Both the position numbers and the translations under genes were made by a program. The notes below the pieces were generated by a model, which was not told the origin of the DNA, searched no databases, and saw nothing but the letters and a program-made list of their open reading frames with translations. Shown here piece after piece: positions 28,582 to 38,556 of a stretch of DNA of 64,000 nucleotides. The DNA comes from Synechococcus sp. UW105 (GTDB lineage: Bacteria; Cyanobacteriota; Cyanobacteriia; PCC-6307; Cyanobiaceae). Location of the stretch: contig NZ_UCNN01000027.1 of assembly GCF_900473935.1 (NCBI RefSeq), positions 1 through 64,000 on the forward strand, in the 5' to 3' direction. Every line of letters begins with the position of its first letter. The first letter of the stretch is position 1.

Positions 28582-30363
28582 TCAAGTCAGGTCGGCCCCT
28601 GGGTAACCACGTGGTGTGACCAGTCGTCCATCTGATTCCCGGCTGGTGCTGTTGCCGATCACCAGCAGAGTGAGCATGTCGACGGCGTCGACAGGCAGTG
28701 TTCCAAGCGCATGAAGCTCGACGGCTTCTTCGCTGCGCCCGAGTTGACGGGCCAAAACAACGGGGGTGGTCACCTCCCGGCCGCTGAGCAGGATCTGGCG
28801 TGCGCGTTCCAGTTGCCAGTCTCGTCCTTTGGAACGGGGGTTATACAGCGCCACGACAAAATCTCCGTCAGCGGCTGCCTGAAGTCGCTTCTCGATCACC
28901 TCCCATGGAGTGAGACGATCACTGAGGCTGATGGTGCAGAAGTCATGCATGAGTGGGGCTCCGACCCTGGCTGCAGCCAGTTGAAGGGCGGAGATCCCCG
29001 GATGCACCTCGAAGCGGGGGCGCTCCTGCTCAGGCATCGATAGCCAAAGTTCTAGAGCCAGGCCTGCCATGCCATAGATGCCGCTGTCGCCTGAAGACAC
29101 CAAGGCGACTCGGGCACCCTGACGCGCTAGCTCCAGGGCCTGGAGACACCGGTCTCGTTCGCGGGTTAATTGGCCATCCAAACGCACTTGATCGTGGCGA
29201 CGCAGGGGCTCCAGCAGGTCGAGGTAGAGGCCGTAGCCAACCCATGACACGCAGCGGCTGAGGGCTTGCTTCGCATCGGCAGTGAGCAGAGTCAGGTCGC
29301 CGGGGCCGCTGCCAATCAGATGCAGTTCGCCGCGTTGGGGCGCGAAGGGCTCCATCGCTTCGGCGATGGCCACGGTGGCGGCTCCGCATTCTTTGGAGTT
29401 CTGAGGCTTTTCGATCCGTTTCGAGAGCCGTAGATGGCCTCTCTCTCCAGCAGCAAGCAACGCTGCTGCTTCTGCCACCGAAGCTGTTCCCATTTCGGCG
29501 GCGACCACCGCTGATGGTGTGGGTACGTCAATGGAGGCGAGGGCTTCTGGGCTGTTCAGTCTCAGGGGCCAGCCCTGCGCTGCAGCGAGCTTTAGCAGTG
29601 CAGGTTCATCACCCTTACGCTCGATCGTGCTCAGGCCCGCCACTGCTTCCGGCGCCAGGCCTGCTTCCGCTAAGCCTCTGTGAATCGCCCGTTCGACCAG
29701 GCTGAAACTGGTGTTGCGCTCACACCCCACCCCGATCCAGAGGACGGGAGGATGCCAATGGCAGACGCCTGAGCTGGAGGAGGAGCGTCGCTCTGCTGTG
29801 ATTCGCAAACGGATTGTGGCCAAGGCCTCAGCGCTTTCTTCGCTGTCACCATCAGGCGAGCTGTCCACAAGAGCAGCCGCTGCGCTGCAAAGACGCCAGT
29901 GCTTGCTGCCGCTTTGCTGACTGAATCTGATCGGATGCCCCTGGGCCTGCTCGACCATGAGGGCACGCCAGGCGCCGATCTCGCCTCCAGGACGCCAGCC
30001 CCAGTCGCGACCAAAGGCATCGAGGGGAAGTCGTTTCTGGCTGACGCAGTCGCCTGTGATGACGGCAATAGCGCCAAGAACCGCTGCGAGCTCGTAGGCG
30101 AGGGCTTCCGCTCTGGCCTGATGTCCGCCCAGCAGTGGCACCACCACTCGGGCTTCGGCATCCAAAACAAGAACGGCCGGATCTGTGGACTTGCCTGCAA
30201 TCAGCGGGGCGATCAGACGGGTGACGGCCCCTAAAGCCCCGATCACGATCACCGTGCCCCGCCAATGCTGCTGCAGAAGTGCAGCTCCGCTACCGCGGAT
30301 CAGATCCGCTGGAGGGGTCTGGATCGCTTCCGCTGCCTTGACTGTTAGGGCGATCTGCTTCAC
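28582..30363 (-). CDS. cbiGH: CbiG-CbiH fusion: cobalt-precorrin-5A hydrolase / (cobalt-)precorrin-3B C17-methyltransferase
   Basis: A 593-residue fusion of two corrin-ring enzymes. Residues ~1-335 are CbiG: a variable N-terminal domain and a C-terminal CbiG domain with LWIGVGCERNTS and LSTIERKGDEPALLKLA. Residues ~345-593 are a tetrapyrrole methyltransferase (CbiH/CobJ) with GELHLIGSGPGDLTLLTADA, ALVSSGDSGIYGMA and VALYNPRSKGRDWQ. They catalyse neighbouring steps of the anaerobic route to pseudocobalamin. Such fusions are known in cyanobacteria. The 140-base spacer upstream shows no clear structure. Confidence 0.92.
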   Translation of the reverse strand: MKQIALTVKAAEAIQTPPADLIRGSGAALLQQHWRGTVIVIGALGAVTRLIAPLIAGKSTDPAVLVLDAEARVVVPLLGGHQARAEALAYELAAVLGAIAVITGDCVSQKRLPLDAFGRDWGWRPGGEIGAWRALMVEQAQGHPIRFSQQSGSKHWRLCSAAAALVDSSPDGDSEESAEALATIRLRITAERRSSSSSGVCHWHPPVLWIGVGCERNTSFSLVERAIHRGLAEAGLAPEAVAGLSTIERKGDEPALLKLAAAQGWPLRLNSPEALASIDVPTPSAVVAAEMGTASVAEAAALLAAGERGHLRLSKRIEKPQNSKECGAATVAIAEAMEPFAPQRGELHLIGSGPGDLTLLTADAKQALSRCVSWVGYGLYLDLLEPLRRHDQVRLDGQLTRERDRCLQALELARQGARVALVSSGDSGIYGMAGLALELWLSMPEQERPRFEVHPGISALQLAAARVGAPLMHDFCTISLSDRLTPWEVIEKRLQAAADGDFVVALYNPRSKGRDWQLERARQILLSGREVTTPVVLARQLGRSEEAVELHALGTLPVDAVDMLTLLVIGNSTSRESDGRLVTPRGYPGADLT

Positions 30364-30503
30364 ATAACCAGTCTTTTGAAGTCGTTGAAGCAGAGGCAGG
30401 GCACTGCACGACAGCCCCAGCGCGAAACCGCTTTGGTGTTGCAGGACAGGGTCAACCTCGGAGAGAGGGGGCGTTGCAGCGTTCAGGACAGCAGGCTCGG
30501 AAA

Positions 30504-31829
30504 TCAGCGCTGGGGCTCGTCAGTGTTCAACGGCTCCCGATCTGATCCTCCCAGGCTGATGGTGGGTGACTGTTCCTTTTCAGCAGATTTTGTCGGTGGA
30601 GGGGTGGTTGGATCGACGATCCCGCTGGCGGAGATCTTGCGATTCGACCGTTCGCTGATTGGGGGCATGACCTCTGTCATGGCCGTTGACTGCTCATCCA
30701 GGCTGTCGTTCGTGCCGGAGTGGTTGTCGTTGCCTTCTTCAACCGGAATGGGAACGTCTGTCTGTTCGACCGATGGCGTTTTGGTGTCCTCCTTCTTGGG
30801 CTCGGTTGCGTCGGCCCGGGGGGTGTTGGCGCTTGGTTCTTCCTGTGGCAGCGCCGCTGCAGGCTCTGGCTCAGGCTGAGGAGCGGGGTCGCCCACGAGG
30901 CGGGCAACATCGCTTTCTCTCAGTCTTGACTGAAGCCAAGCCGGTTTCTGCCTGGTTCGCGGTGGGACGAAACGCAGTTGGTTGTTAAAGGTTGGATCAA
31001 TCGGATCTCCTAGACCGTCCAGCAGTTCCATCTGCACGATCTCGCTGGCTTCGTTCTGACGGACCCAGATTGCGTCTTGGCGGTCTACCAGGAAACTGTC
31101 TCCATTCAGGGTGAGGCGCAGGCGCCAGCGCCCGTCGCCTTCACGCAGGTTCTGTAAAGGTGCATTCCAAATCAGCCAGTCCAATAGCAGTGGCTCACCG
31201 TTACCAAGCTCAGCGGGGCTAACCATCACCATCCAGGGAGCGTTCGGATCTGGCTGGGTGCCTTTGAGAGCCTGAAATTGATGCAGGCGCCAGTTCAGGC
31301 TGGCCCCTGGCGCCTTGACGGCTTCTCCCCATGGATAAGCGGCGTATGCACTCAGGCGATGGCTGCCAGGACTGAGTGCCGGCAGGGTTGCCTTCACCGT
31401 GAGACCTGCTCCGGAGCTTTTTTCACCACTGCTGAAACGAAGCGGGGGCTCGTTGTCGATCTGGAGAGCCACGTGGGGGCCAAGGCCTAGGTCAGGATCG
31501 TTGACCAGTGGCCAGTCTTCGACTTCCACAACCAGTTTCAGTTCCTTCCCGTTCAGAACGGCACCGTCCTGCGGGTTTTTGAGCGTCAGCCTGGGGTGAT
31601 GATCGGCCAGACGGCTGCGCAGCTGCTGGACGCCACCTGGCGCTGTGACTTCCTGGAGCCCGCCCTTGGGTCCCTCAGGTGTCACAACTCGCCTGGGGCG
31701 ATTGTTGACGGTGCGATCTCCCCAGGCGATGGCTGGAATGTCAAGGGCGGATGCAGGTGCCACACCGATCAAAACGATCAGCGCGGTGATCAGGATTGCG
31801 ATGGCATGGCGGCGTGCCAACGTGCCCAT
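30504..31829 (-). CDS. Secreted or membrane-anchored protein of unknown function next to psaAB
   Basis: A 441-residue protein I do not recognise. An N-terminal hydrophobic segment (IAILITALIVLIGVAPASA) looks like a cleavable signal with an Ala-Ser-Ala site. Residues ~30-300 are beta-rich, with an Ig-like stretch LTLKNPQDGAVLNGKELKLVVEVED and several WR/LRL strands. From ~315 to the end it is disordered and rich in Pro, Glu, Ser and Thr. It is divergent from psaA across a 419-base spacer. A near-perfect dyad lies 13 bases upstream of the start. A role in the thylakoid lumen or periplasm is a guess. Confidence 0.8.
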   Translation of the reverse strand: MGTLARRHAIAILITALIVLIGVAPASALDIPAIAWGDRTVNNRPRRVVTPEGPKGGLQEVTAPGGVQQLRSRLADHHPRLTLKNPQDGAVLNGKELKLVVEVEDWPLVNDPDLGLGPHVALQIDNEPPLRFSSGEKSSGAGLTVKATLPALSPGSHRLSAYAAYPWGEAVKAPGASLNWRLHQFQALKGTQPDPNAPWMVMVSPAELGNGEPLLLDWLIWNAPLQNLREGDGRWRLRLTLNGDSFLVDRQDAIWVRQNEASEIVQMELLDGLGDPIDPTFNNQLRFVPPRTRQKPAWLQSRLRESDVARLVGDPAPQPEPEPAAALPQEEPSANTPRADATEPKKEDTKTPSVEQTDVPIPVEEGNDNHSGTNDSLDEQSTAMTEVMPPISERSNRKISASGIVDPTTPPPTKSAEKEQSPTISLGGSDREPLNTDEPQR

Positions 31830-31842
31830 GGAGGCTGCAGCA

Positions 31843-31861
31843 GTTCAGAAGCATTCTGAAC
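31843..31861. promoter_or_regulatory. Perfect dyad upstream of the secreted protein gene
   Basis: GTTCAGAA-GCA-TTCTGAAC: 8-bp perfect arms with a 3-base centre, ending 13 bases from the start codon at 31829. Its size and symmetry suit a dimeric repressor site. It could also be a leader hairpin. I do not recognise the motif. Confidence 0.45.
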
Positions 31862-32248
31862 AATCCATCCGCTGACCCAGCGGGCCTCAAGTTTTGTGTT
31901 AATGGGATTCAAAAAATTAGTTCTTAATTGTTATTGATTCCTCCAAAATGTCTGCACTGGGCTGTTAGCCGCTCTCTGGCAGACCCCCTGTCCTCACTGG
32001 GGCGCTGACGGATTGAACCTTTGTAACTCACCTGGCCAGAGGGTCGACATTCGCCTCTATGCTTCCGCCAGCGGTCCCCTCTTTGGGGCCCAATGCTCCA
32101 GTGAGAGTCGGGAGGCCTTTCTCCCGAAAACCACTGGCGCCCGGATGCTGTGAGGCTTTGCCGAGCTGCGCCCGGGGCCCCGATGAGCCTTCCGGTTTAT
32201 CGGAGGGGTGGCCCACCACCTCGATCCCGTCCCTCGAGGAACGACTCG
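31862..32248 (+). promoter_or_regulatory. psaAB promoter and structured leader
   Basis: This non-coding spacer upstream of psaA has an AT-rich block (31898-31955) that probably holds promoter elements. A structured 3' half includes nested stems CCAGTG/CACTGG around TCGGGAG/CTCCCGA (32098-32137), and GGTGG-CCCA-CCACC just before psaA. GTTACAAA (minus strand, near 32020-32027) resembles half of an HLR1/RpaB site, but a proper second repeat is missing. No protein-coding frame here is convincing. GAGGA precedes the psaA ATG. Confidence 0.5.
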
Positions 32249-34552
32249 ATGACCAAAAGCCCACCAGAGCGTGGGAGCACTCGCAAGAGCAAATTTGTCA
32301 AGGTCGACAACCCTGCGACCTTTGAACTGTTCGGTAAGCCCGGACATTTCGACAGATCTCTTGCGAAAGGTCCCAAAACCACAACCTGGGTTTGGAACCT
32401 CCACGCCAACGCTCACGATTTCGACTCACACACGAGCGACCTCCAAGAGGTTTCTCGCAGAATCTTCAGTGCTCACTTCGGCCATCTGGCCGTGGTGTTC
32501 ATTTGGCTGAGCGGCGCCTTCTTCCATGGAGCCCGCTTCTCCAACTATTCCGGCTGGCTTGCCGACCCCACTCACGTGAAGCCCAGTGCTCAGGTGGTGT
32601 GGCCGGTGTTCGGTCAGGAAATTCTCAACGGTGACATGGGTGCCGGGCATCAAGGCATCCAGATCACCTCAGGCCTCTTCCAAATGTGGCGTGCCTGGGG
32701 CATCACGACTGAAACCCAGTTGATGGCCCTGGCGATCGGCGCTCTGGTGATGGCCGGCCTCATGCTCAATGCAGGCGTCTTCCACTACCACAAGGCAGCT
32801 CCAAAGCTGGAGTGGTTCCAAGATGCCGAGGCCATGCTGAACCACCACCTGGCGGTTCTGTTCGGTCTGGGTTCCTTGTCATGGGCGGGTCACCTGATCC
32901 ATGTCTCGGCTCCCACCACCAAGCTGATGGATGCCATCGATGCCGGCCAACCGCTGGTCCTGAATGGCAAGACCATCGCGTCTGTGGCGGACATCCCTCT
33001 GCCTCACGAATTTTTCAACCAGGATCTCCTGGCTCAGCTTTATCCAGGAATCGGCTCCGGCATCGGTGCCTTCTTTAGCGGTAACTGGGCTGCTTACAGC
33101 GACTTCCTCACCTTCAAGGGTGGTCTCAACCCTGTGACTGGAAGCCTGTGGATGACCGACATCGCGCATCACCATTTGGCGATTGCCGTGATGTTCATCG
33201 TTGCTGGTCACATGTACCGCAACAACTACGGCATCGGGCACTCAATTAAGGAGATCCACGAAGCGCATCAGGGAGATCCTCTGCTCTTCCCTGCAAGCAA
33301 CGGCCATAAAGGCATCTACGAGTTCATGACGAACTCCTGGCATGCCCAGCTGGCTGTGAACCTTGCAATGGGTGGCTCGGTTTGCATCGTTGTTGCCCAG
33401 CACATGTACGCGATGCCTCCGTATCCGTACATCGGTATCGATTACCCGACTCAGATCGGTCTGTTCACCCATCACATGTGGATTGGTGGCTTTCTGATCG
33501 TTGGTGGTGCAGCGCACGCTGCGATCGCCATGGTTCGTGACTACGACCCCGCACAGCACGTCGACAACGTGCTTGACCGGGTGCTCAAGGCTCGCGATGC
33601 CATCATCAGCCACCTCAACTGGGTGTGCATCTGGCTCGGCGCTCACAGCTTCGGCCTGTATGTGCACAACGACACCATGCGTGCTCTGGGTCGCCCCCAG
33701 GACATGTTCAGTGACTCCGCAATCCAGCTGAGGCCTGTCTTTGCTCAATGGATCCAGGGCCTTCATGGCGCTGCAGCCGGAAGCACCGCTCCTAACGCTC
33801 TTGCTGGCGTCAGCGAAGTGTTCAACGGTTCCGTTGTGGCCATTGGTGGCAAGGTCGCCGCTGCCCCGATTCCTCTGGGCACCGCTGACTTCATGGTCCA
33901 CCACATCCATGCCTTCACGATTCACGTGACGGTTCTGATCCTGCTGAAGGGTGTCCTGTACGCCCGTAATTCACGTCTGGTTCCCGATAAGGCGAACCTG
34001 GGCTTCCGCTTCCCTTGCGATGGTCCTGGTCGTGGCGGCACCTGTCAGGTGTCTGCTTGGGACCACGTGTTCCTGGGTCTGTTCTGGATGTACAACTCCC
34101 TCTCCGTCGTGATCTTCCACTTCTCTTGGAAGATGCAAAGCGATGTGTGGGGCACGGTGAATGCTGATGGCTCTGTCCAGCACATCACCAACGGCAATTT
34201 TGCCAACAGCGCCATCACGATTAATGGCTGGCTGCGTGACTTCCTGTGGGCTCAGGCCGCACAGGTGATCAACAGCTATGGCTCCAACACCAGCGCCTAT
34301 GGCCTGATGTTCCTTGGAGCTCACTTCGTCTGGGCCTTCAGCCTGATGTTCCTGTTCAGCGGCCGCGGCTACTGGCAAGAGCTCATTGAGTCCATTGTTT
34401 GGGCTCACAACAAGCTGAAAGTGGCTCCGGCCATCCAGCCCCGTGCGCTGTCCATCACCCAGGGCCGTGCTGTGGGTGTCGCTCACTATCTTCTGGGCGG
34501 CATCGCGACCACGTGGGCCTTCTTCCACGCCCACATCCTTGTGGTCGGCTGA
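32249..34552 (+). CDS. psaA: Photosystem I P700 apoprotein A1
   Basis: A 767-residue PSI reaction-centre subunit with eleven transmembrane helices. It binds half of P700, antenna chlorophylls and, together with PsaB, the FX 4Fe-4S cluster. The FX loop [18 protein letters not shown] is intact. Many chlorophyll-ligating HxxxH-type pairs are seen ([31 protein letters not shown]). The start ATG at 32249 gives MTKSPPERG..., the expected N-terminus, with GAGGA about ten bases upstream. psaB follows 22 bases after the stop, so the two form an operon. Confidence 0.98.
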   Translation: MTKSPPERGSTRKSKFVKVDNPATFELFGKPGHFDRSLAKGPKTTTWVWNLHANAHDFDSHTSDLQEVSRRIFSAHFGHLAVVFIWLSGAFFHGARFSNYSGWLADPTHVKPSAQVVWPVFGQEILNGDMGAGHQGIQITSGLFQMWRAWGITTETQLMALAIGALVMAGLMLNAGVFHYHKAAPKLEWFQDAEAMLNHHLAVLFGLGSLSWAGHLIHVSAPTTKLMDAIDAGQPLVLNGKTIASVADIPLPHEFFNQDLLAQLYPGIGSGIGAFFSGNWAAYSDFLTFKGGLNPVTGSLWMTDIAHHHLAIAVMFIVAGHMYRNNYGIGHSIKEIHEAHQGDPLLFPASNGHKGIYEFMTNSWHAQLAVNLAMGGSVCIVVAQHMYAMPPYPYIGIDYPTQIGLFTHHMWIGGFLIVGGAAHAAIAMVRDYDPAQHVDNVLDRVLKARDAIISHLNWVCIWLGAHSFGLYVHNDTMRALGRPQDMFSDSAIQLRPVFAQWIQGLHGAAAGSTAPNALAGVSEVFNGSVVAIGGKVAAAPIPLGTADFMVHHIHAFTIHVTVLILLKGVLYARNSRLVPDKANLGFRFPCDGPGRGGTCQVSAWDHVFLGLFWMYNSLSVVIFHFSWKMQSDVWGTVNADGSVQHITNGNFANSAITINGWLRDFLWAQAAQVINSYGSNTSAYGLMFLGAHFVWAFSLMFLFSGRGYWQELIESIVWAHNKLKVAPAIQPRALSITQGRAVGVAHYLLGGIATTWAFFHAHILVVG

Positions 34553-34574
34553 CCTCTCCTGACCTTTCCCTCTA

Positions 34575-36791
34575 ATGGCAACGAAATTTCCTTCGTTTAG
34601 CCAGGGTCTGGCACAGGACCCGACAACCCGCCGCATTTGGTACGGGATCGCCACGGCTCACGATTTCGAGAGCCATGACGGAATGACGGAGGAGAAGCTT
34701 TACCAAAAGCTCTTCTCCACCCATTTCGGGCATCTCGCCATCATTGGCCTCTGGGTTTCGGGAAACCTGTTCCATATCGCCTGGCAGGGCAACTTCGAGC
34801 AGTGGGTCGCCGACCCTCTGCACGTGCGCCCCATCGCTCACGCAATTTGGGATCCCCACTTCGGTCAAGGCGCCATTGACGCCTTCACTCAGGCGGGTGC
34901 TTCCTCCCCAGTGAACATTGCCTACTCAGGCCTGTATCACTGGTTCTACACAATCGGCATGACCACCAATGCCGAGTTGTATCAGGGATCCATCTTCATG
35001 ATGATCCTGTCGGCATGGGCACTCTTTGCCGGCTGGTTGCATTTGCAGCCCAAGTTCCGTCCATCCCTGGCTTGGTTCAAGAACGCTGAATCACGCCTCA
35101 ACCATCACCTCGCCGTTCTCTTCGGCTTCAGCTCGATTGCCTGGACCGGTCACCTGGTTCACGTGGCCATCCCTGAGTCACGCGGTCAGCACGTTGGTTG
35201 GGACAACTTCCTGAATGTTCTGCCTCACCCGGCAGGTCTTCAGCCGTTCTTCACCGGCAACTGGGGTGTGTATGCCCAGAACCCTGACTCCACAGGTCAG
35301 ATTTTCGGCACCGCCGAAGGTTCTGGAACTGCGATTCTCACCTTCCTGGGTGGTTTCCACCCCCAGACGGAAGCCCTCTGGCTCACAGACATCGCGCATC
35401 ACCATCTGGCCATCGGTTGCATTTTCGTGATCGCAGGTCACATGTACCGCACCAATTTTGGTATCGGTCATTCCATCCGCGAAATCCACGAAGCGCACAA
35501 CCCACCCAAGGGAACCCCTGGTGACCTGGGTGCTGGCCACAAGGGTCTGTACGACACCCTGAACAACAGCCTGCACTTCCAGCTTGGCCTCGCCTTGGCC
35601 TCCCTTGGCGTTGTCACCAGCTTGGTGGCGCAGCACATGTACTCGATGCCCTCGTATGCCTTCATCGCGAAGGACTACACAACCCAGGCAGCGCTGTACA
35701 CCCACCACCAGTACATCGCCATCTTCCTGATGTGCGGTGCCTTCGCTCACGGCGCGATCTTCTTCATCCGTGACTACGACCCCGAAGCCAACAAGGACAA
35801 CGTCCTGGCTCGGATGCTCGAGCACAAGGAAGCGATCATCAGCCATCTGAGTTGGGTCACCCTGTTCCTCGGTTTCCACACCCTGGGCCTCTACGTCCAT
35901 AACGACGTGGTTGTTGCCTTCGGTACTCCTGAGAAGCAGATCCTTGTGGAGCCCGTCTTCGCCCAGTTCGTCCAAGCCGCTTCAGGCAAGATGATCTATG
36001 GCTTTGATGTGTTCCTCGCCAATGCCTCCAGCTCTGCAACCCTGGCGTCGCAGAACATCCCTGGAGAGCACTATTGGATGGACGCCATCAATGGCGGTGC
36101 GAACGATCTGTTCCTGCAGATCGGTCCTGGTGACTTCCTGGTGCATCATGCGATCGCACTGGGTCTGCACACCACCACCCTCATCCTGGTGAAGGGCGCG
36201 CTTGATGCCCGTGGCTCCAAGCTGATGCCTGATAAGAAGGACTTCGGTTACTCTTTCCCTTGCGACGGCCCTGGCCGTGGCGGCACCTGCGACATCTCTG
36301 CCTGGGACGCCTTCTACCTGGCCGTTTTCTGGGCCTTGAATACAGCCGGTTGGCTCACCTTCTACTGGCATTGGAAGCACCTCGCCATTTGGCAGGGCAA
36401 CGTTGCTCAGTTCAATGAGTCCAGCACTTATCTGATGGGCTGGTTCCGCGATTATCTGTGGCTGAACAGCTCACAGCTGATCAACGGTTACAACCCCTTC
36501 GGCAGCAACAACCTCGCTGTGTGGTCTTGGATGTTCCTGTTCGGTCACCTTGTGTGGGCGACAGGCTTCATGTTCCTGATCTCCTGGCGTGGTTACTGGC
36601 AGGAGCTGATTGAGACCATCGTCTGGGCTCATCAGCGCAGCCCCATCGCCAACATGATGGGCTGGCGCGACAAGCCTGTCGCTCTGTCCATCGTTCAGGC
36701 CCGTGTTGTGGGACTCTCCCACTTCACTGTTGGCTACGTACTCACGTACGCCGCATTCCTGATCGCCTCAACATCTGGCAAGTTCGGCTAA
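34575..36791 (+). CDS. psaB: Photosystem I P700 apoprotein A2
   Basis: A 738-residue PSI core partner of PsaA. It begins [36 protein letters not shown], with the FX-binding [18 protein letters not shown] and the C-terminal region [23 protein letters not shown] that binds P700 and the phylloquinone. It is the second gene of the psaAB operon and is followed by a strong intrinsic terminator. Length is standard. Confidence 0.98.
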   Translation: MATKFPSFSQGLAQDPTTRRIWYGIATAHDFESHDGMTEEKLYQKLFSTHFGHLAIIGLWVSGNLFHIAWQGNFEQWVADPLHVRPIAHAIWDPHFGQGAIDAFTQAGASSPVNIAYSGLYHWFYTIGMTTNAELYQGSIFMMILSAWALFAGWLHLQPKFRPSLAWFKNAESRLNHHLAVLFGFSSIAWTGHLVHVAIPESRGQHVGWDNFLNVLPHPAGLQPFFTGNWGVYAQNPDSTGQIFGTAEGSGTAILTFLGGFHPQTEALWLTDIAHHHLAIGCIFVIAGHMYRTNFGIGHSIREIHEAHNPPKGTPGDLGAGHKGLYDTLNNSLHFQLGLALASLGVVTSLVAQHMYSMPSYAFIAKDYTTQAALYTHHQYIAIFLMCGAFAHGAIFFIRDYDPEANKDNVLARMLEHKEAIISHLSWVTLFLGFHTLGLYVHNDVVVAFGTPEKQILVEPVFAQFVQAASGKMIYGFDVFLANASSSATLASQNIPGEHYWMDAINGGANDLFLQIGPGDFLVHHAIALGLHTTTLILVKGALDARGSKLMPDKKDFGYSFPCDGPGRGGTCDISAWDAFYLAVFWALNTAGWLTFYWHWKHLAIWQGNVAQFNESSTYLMGWFRDYLWLNSSQLINGYNPFGSNNLAVWSWMFLFGHLVWATGFMFLISWRGYWQELIETIVWAHQRSPIANMMGWRDKPVALSIVQARVVGLSHFTVGYVLTYAAFLIASTSGKFG

Positions 36792-36833
36792 TTCGTTAGC
36801 CACCTGCTCGATTCTTCAAGAGTCGTTCCTTGG

Positions 36834-36862
36834 CCCCGTCCGGTTTTCCGGGCGGGGTTTTT
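36834..36862 (+). terminator. Intrinsic terminator of psaAB
   Basis: CCCCGTCCGG-TTTT-CCGGGCGGGG (10-bp stem with one G-T pair) is followed directly by TTTTT. It starts 42 bases after the psaB stop. This is a textbook factor-independent terminator. Confidence 0.93.
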
Positions 36863-37325
36863 CATTGACATCTCTGTGACTTCTCTGTCTGGTTGGTTGG
36901 CGCTCATCCTGTAAGCACTGATTCGACAAGGCTTCAAGTTGGCCTGTCTGGTTCCCCTTGCTTGGTGCGTCGGACGTCGGACACTGGCAGCTTTCTGAAT
37001 CAGCTGCAGCCTCGATCGCACCCTCAGTTCTGTCTGTGCGTCTGCATCGGCAGTTCAGGGCTGGTCTCCTGCAGTCCATCAGGGCAGCTTTTCCTTGTCG
37101 CTGCAATCGTTCTCTTCGCTGAGACTCGTGCGGAAATGCTCAATGTCTGCCTTGGATTGGCTTGTTCACTCGGGGAGGGTTGCTGCTCTGCTCTCAGGCC
37201 CTGAGTGCTCGGCTGTGCATCAAGGCGTTGAAGGCATGCAATTACGGTTGCATCCGACTTGACCACTGCATTTTGTTGATTGTTCAGCCATGAACTGCGA
37301 TGCATTCACTCAGCCACGCTTGAAA
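36863..37325. other. Non-coding spacer between psaB and the desaturase
   Basis: About 460 bases with no convincing gene. Several open frames cross it on both strands (one of 103 codons on the plus strand), but their Cys/Ser/Leu-heavy products do not resemble real proteins and none has a ribosome binding site. A short direct repeat CGTCGGAC/GTCGGAC lies at ~36969-36983. A small RNA cannot be excluded by eye. Confidence 0.5.
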
Positions 37326-37351
37326 GGCTGATGACAAGAATGTCATCAGCC
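37326..37351 (-). terminator. Hairpin downstream of the desaturase gene
   Basis: GGCTGATGACA-AGAA-TGTCATCAGCC is a perfect 11-bp stem. On the minus strand it is followed by TTTCA, a short T-run, about 80 bases past the desaturase stop, so it may end that transcript. GGCTGATGA occurs again at 37363-37371. The short U-tract makes this a moderate call. Confidence 0.55.
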
Positions 37352-37431
37352 TGCAGTCCTATGGCTGATGATCGCGCCTCGTCGTGTTGACGCTGACCCT
37401 TAGCCAATAGGAATGACCCAACTGGCTCTGT

Positions 37432-38556
37432 TCAGTGTGTTGGTGAAGTGAGTTCGAGTTGGTTGCGATCCCAAAGGATCAATGAAAAACACGTTCCAAT
37501 CTCTTCTAGGTGCAGGTACCGGATGTTGTCCAATAAATGAAGGTTGGCCAGATGGCACTGCTTTAATCGATAGTTTGGTATCCGCTCAGAGAGGTGGTGA
37601 ATATGATGGTAGGCAATGTCAGCAGTGAACCAATTCAAGACAGCAGGGAGTTGGAGAAAAGAAGAGCCTTCAATTGCGCCCTTAAAATAGCTCCAGTTTT
37701 CTTCTCCACTGGTGTATGAACCGGGGAAATTATGCTGGATGAAGAATACAGCAATCATCAGTGCTGCGCTGCATGCCATCACAGGGGCATAGAGAGCCCA
37801 AAAGTGCCAATGGCCAATGCTGCTGCCGATCCACCACCAGAGAAGTGCAACGCATATTGTATTTGCAATCGTATCGACTACCTCCCCGCGCGTATAGAAA
37901 AAGCTTGATTGATGATTCCTAATGATTTGAGCAGGGGAGAGCCACCTGCCGCCTCTTGCCATCGCATAGACGCTTTTAATTGAATGAAGCACAAACTCGG
38001 CAAAGCCGAGAAGAAGTGCCATCCTTGGTTTGATGATGAGATAGAAAAATCCACCAGGAAATAGCAATAGAGGGTGGCGGAGAATTCTGTAGATGAATTT
38101 GGCTCGGTTTGATTTTTCTTCGTATTCTTGGCGTGTGATCAGTGCCGATGGGCCGCGGTAGCGATCCCAATTGCCATTGTGTTGGTGGTGAAACGCGTGT
38201 CCTCGTGACCAGGGATGTTGTGGCATGCCGTGAATCAGGCTCAGGCCAAAGGCGGCGATGCGGTTGGCTTGTTTAGAGCGAAACAAGCTCTGATGGCCGC
38301 AGTCATGCATGAGCGAAAAGCTTCTGCTCAATAGCAGAACCAGAAGGATCACAAGCACTGGTGTCAGCACCAATGCCTGCATGTTGAAAGACTGGCTGAC
38401 GGATCCAAGTGCCATGGCTACCGCGATGATTGGTGCCACGGTGCTAAAAATTTGCCAGAGGGCAATGCGGTCATCGCTCGCCATGAAGGGGTTGAGATCG
38501 AAGTCGATCCGCCTTGGAGCTGTCGATATCGATGGATGCGAGCTAGTGGTCGTCAA
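37432..38556 (-). CDS. Membrane fatty acid desaturase
   Basis: A 374-residue di-iron desaturase/hydroxylase-fold protein with the three histidine boxes HDCGH (84-88), HAFHH (120-124) and HHIHH near residue 315. Hydrophobic pairs lie between them (LVLTPVLVILLVLLL; VALLWWWIGSSIGHWHFWALY). The HDCGH box favours the DesA/DesB (delta-12/omega-3) group over delta-9 DesC; the exact regiospecificity is not readable. The gene is distinctly AT-richer than its neighbours: two 60-base stretches counted by hand (37561-37620, 38041-38100) are 43% and 38% G+C, against about 60% in psaB. That suggests acquisition or low expression constraint. Confidence 0.85.
   Translation of the reverse strand: MTTTSSHPSISTAPRRIDFDLNPFMASDDRIALWQIFSTVAPIIAVAMALGSVSQSFNMQALVLTPVLVILLVLLLSRSFSLMHDCGHQSLFRSKQANRIAAFGLSLIHGMPQHPWSRGHAFHHQHNGNWDRYRGPSALITRQEYEEKSNRAKFIYRILRHPLLLFPGGFFYLIIKPRMALLLGFAEFVLHSIKSVYAMARGGRWLSPAQIIRNHQSSFFYTRGEVVDTIANTICVALLWWWIGSSIGHWHFWALYAPVMACSAALMIAVFFIQHNFPGSYTSGEENWSYFKGAIEGSSFLQLPAVLNWFTADIAYHHIHHLSERIPNYRLKQCHLANLHLLDNIRYLHLEEIGTCFSLILWDRNQLELTSPTH

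Noticed and set aside
32011-32027. HLR1/RpaB-like site upstream of psaA
   Set aside because: Only one half-repeat (GTTACAAA on the minus strand) fits; the second repeat is degenerate, so it was kept as a remark rather than a site.
36893-37204. 103-codon plus-strand open frame after psaB
   Set aside because: No ribosome binding site, Cys/Ser-rich composition unlike real proteins, and it lies in a spacer following a clear terminator.
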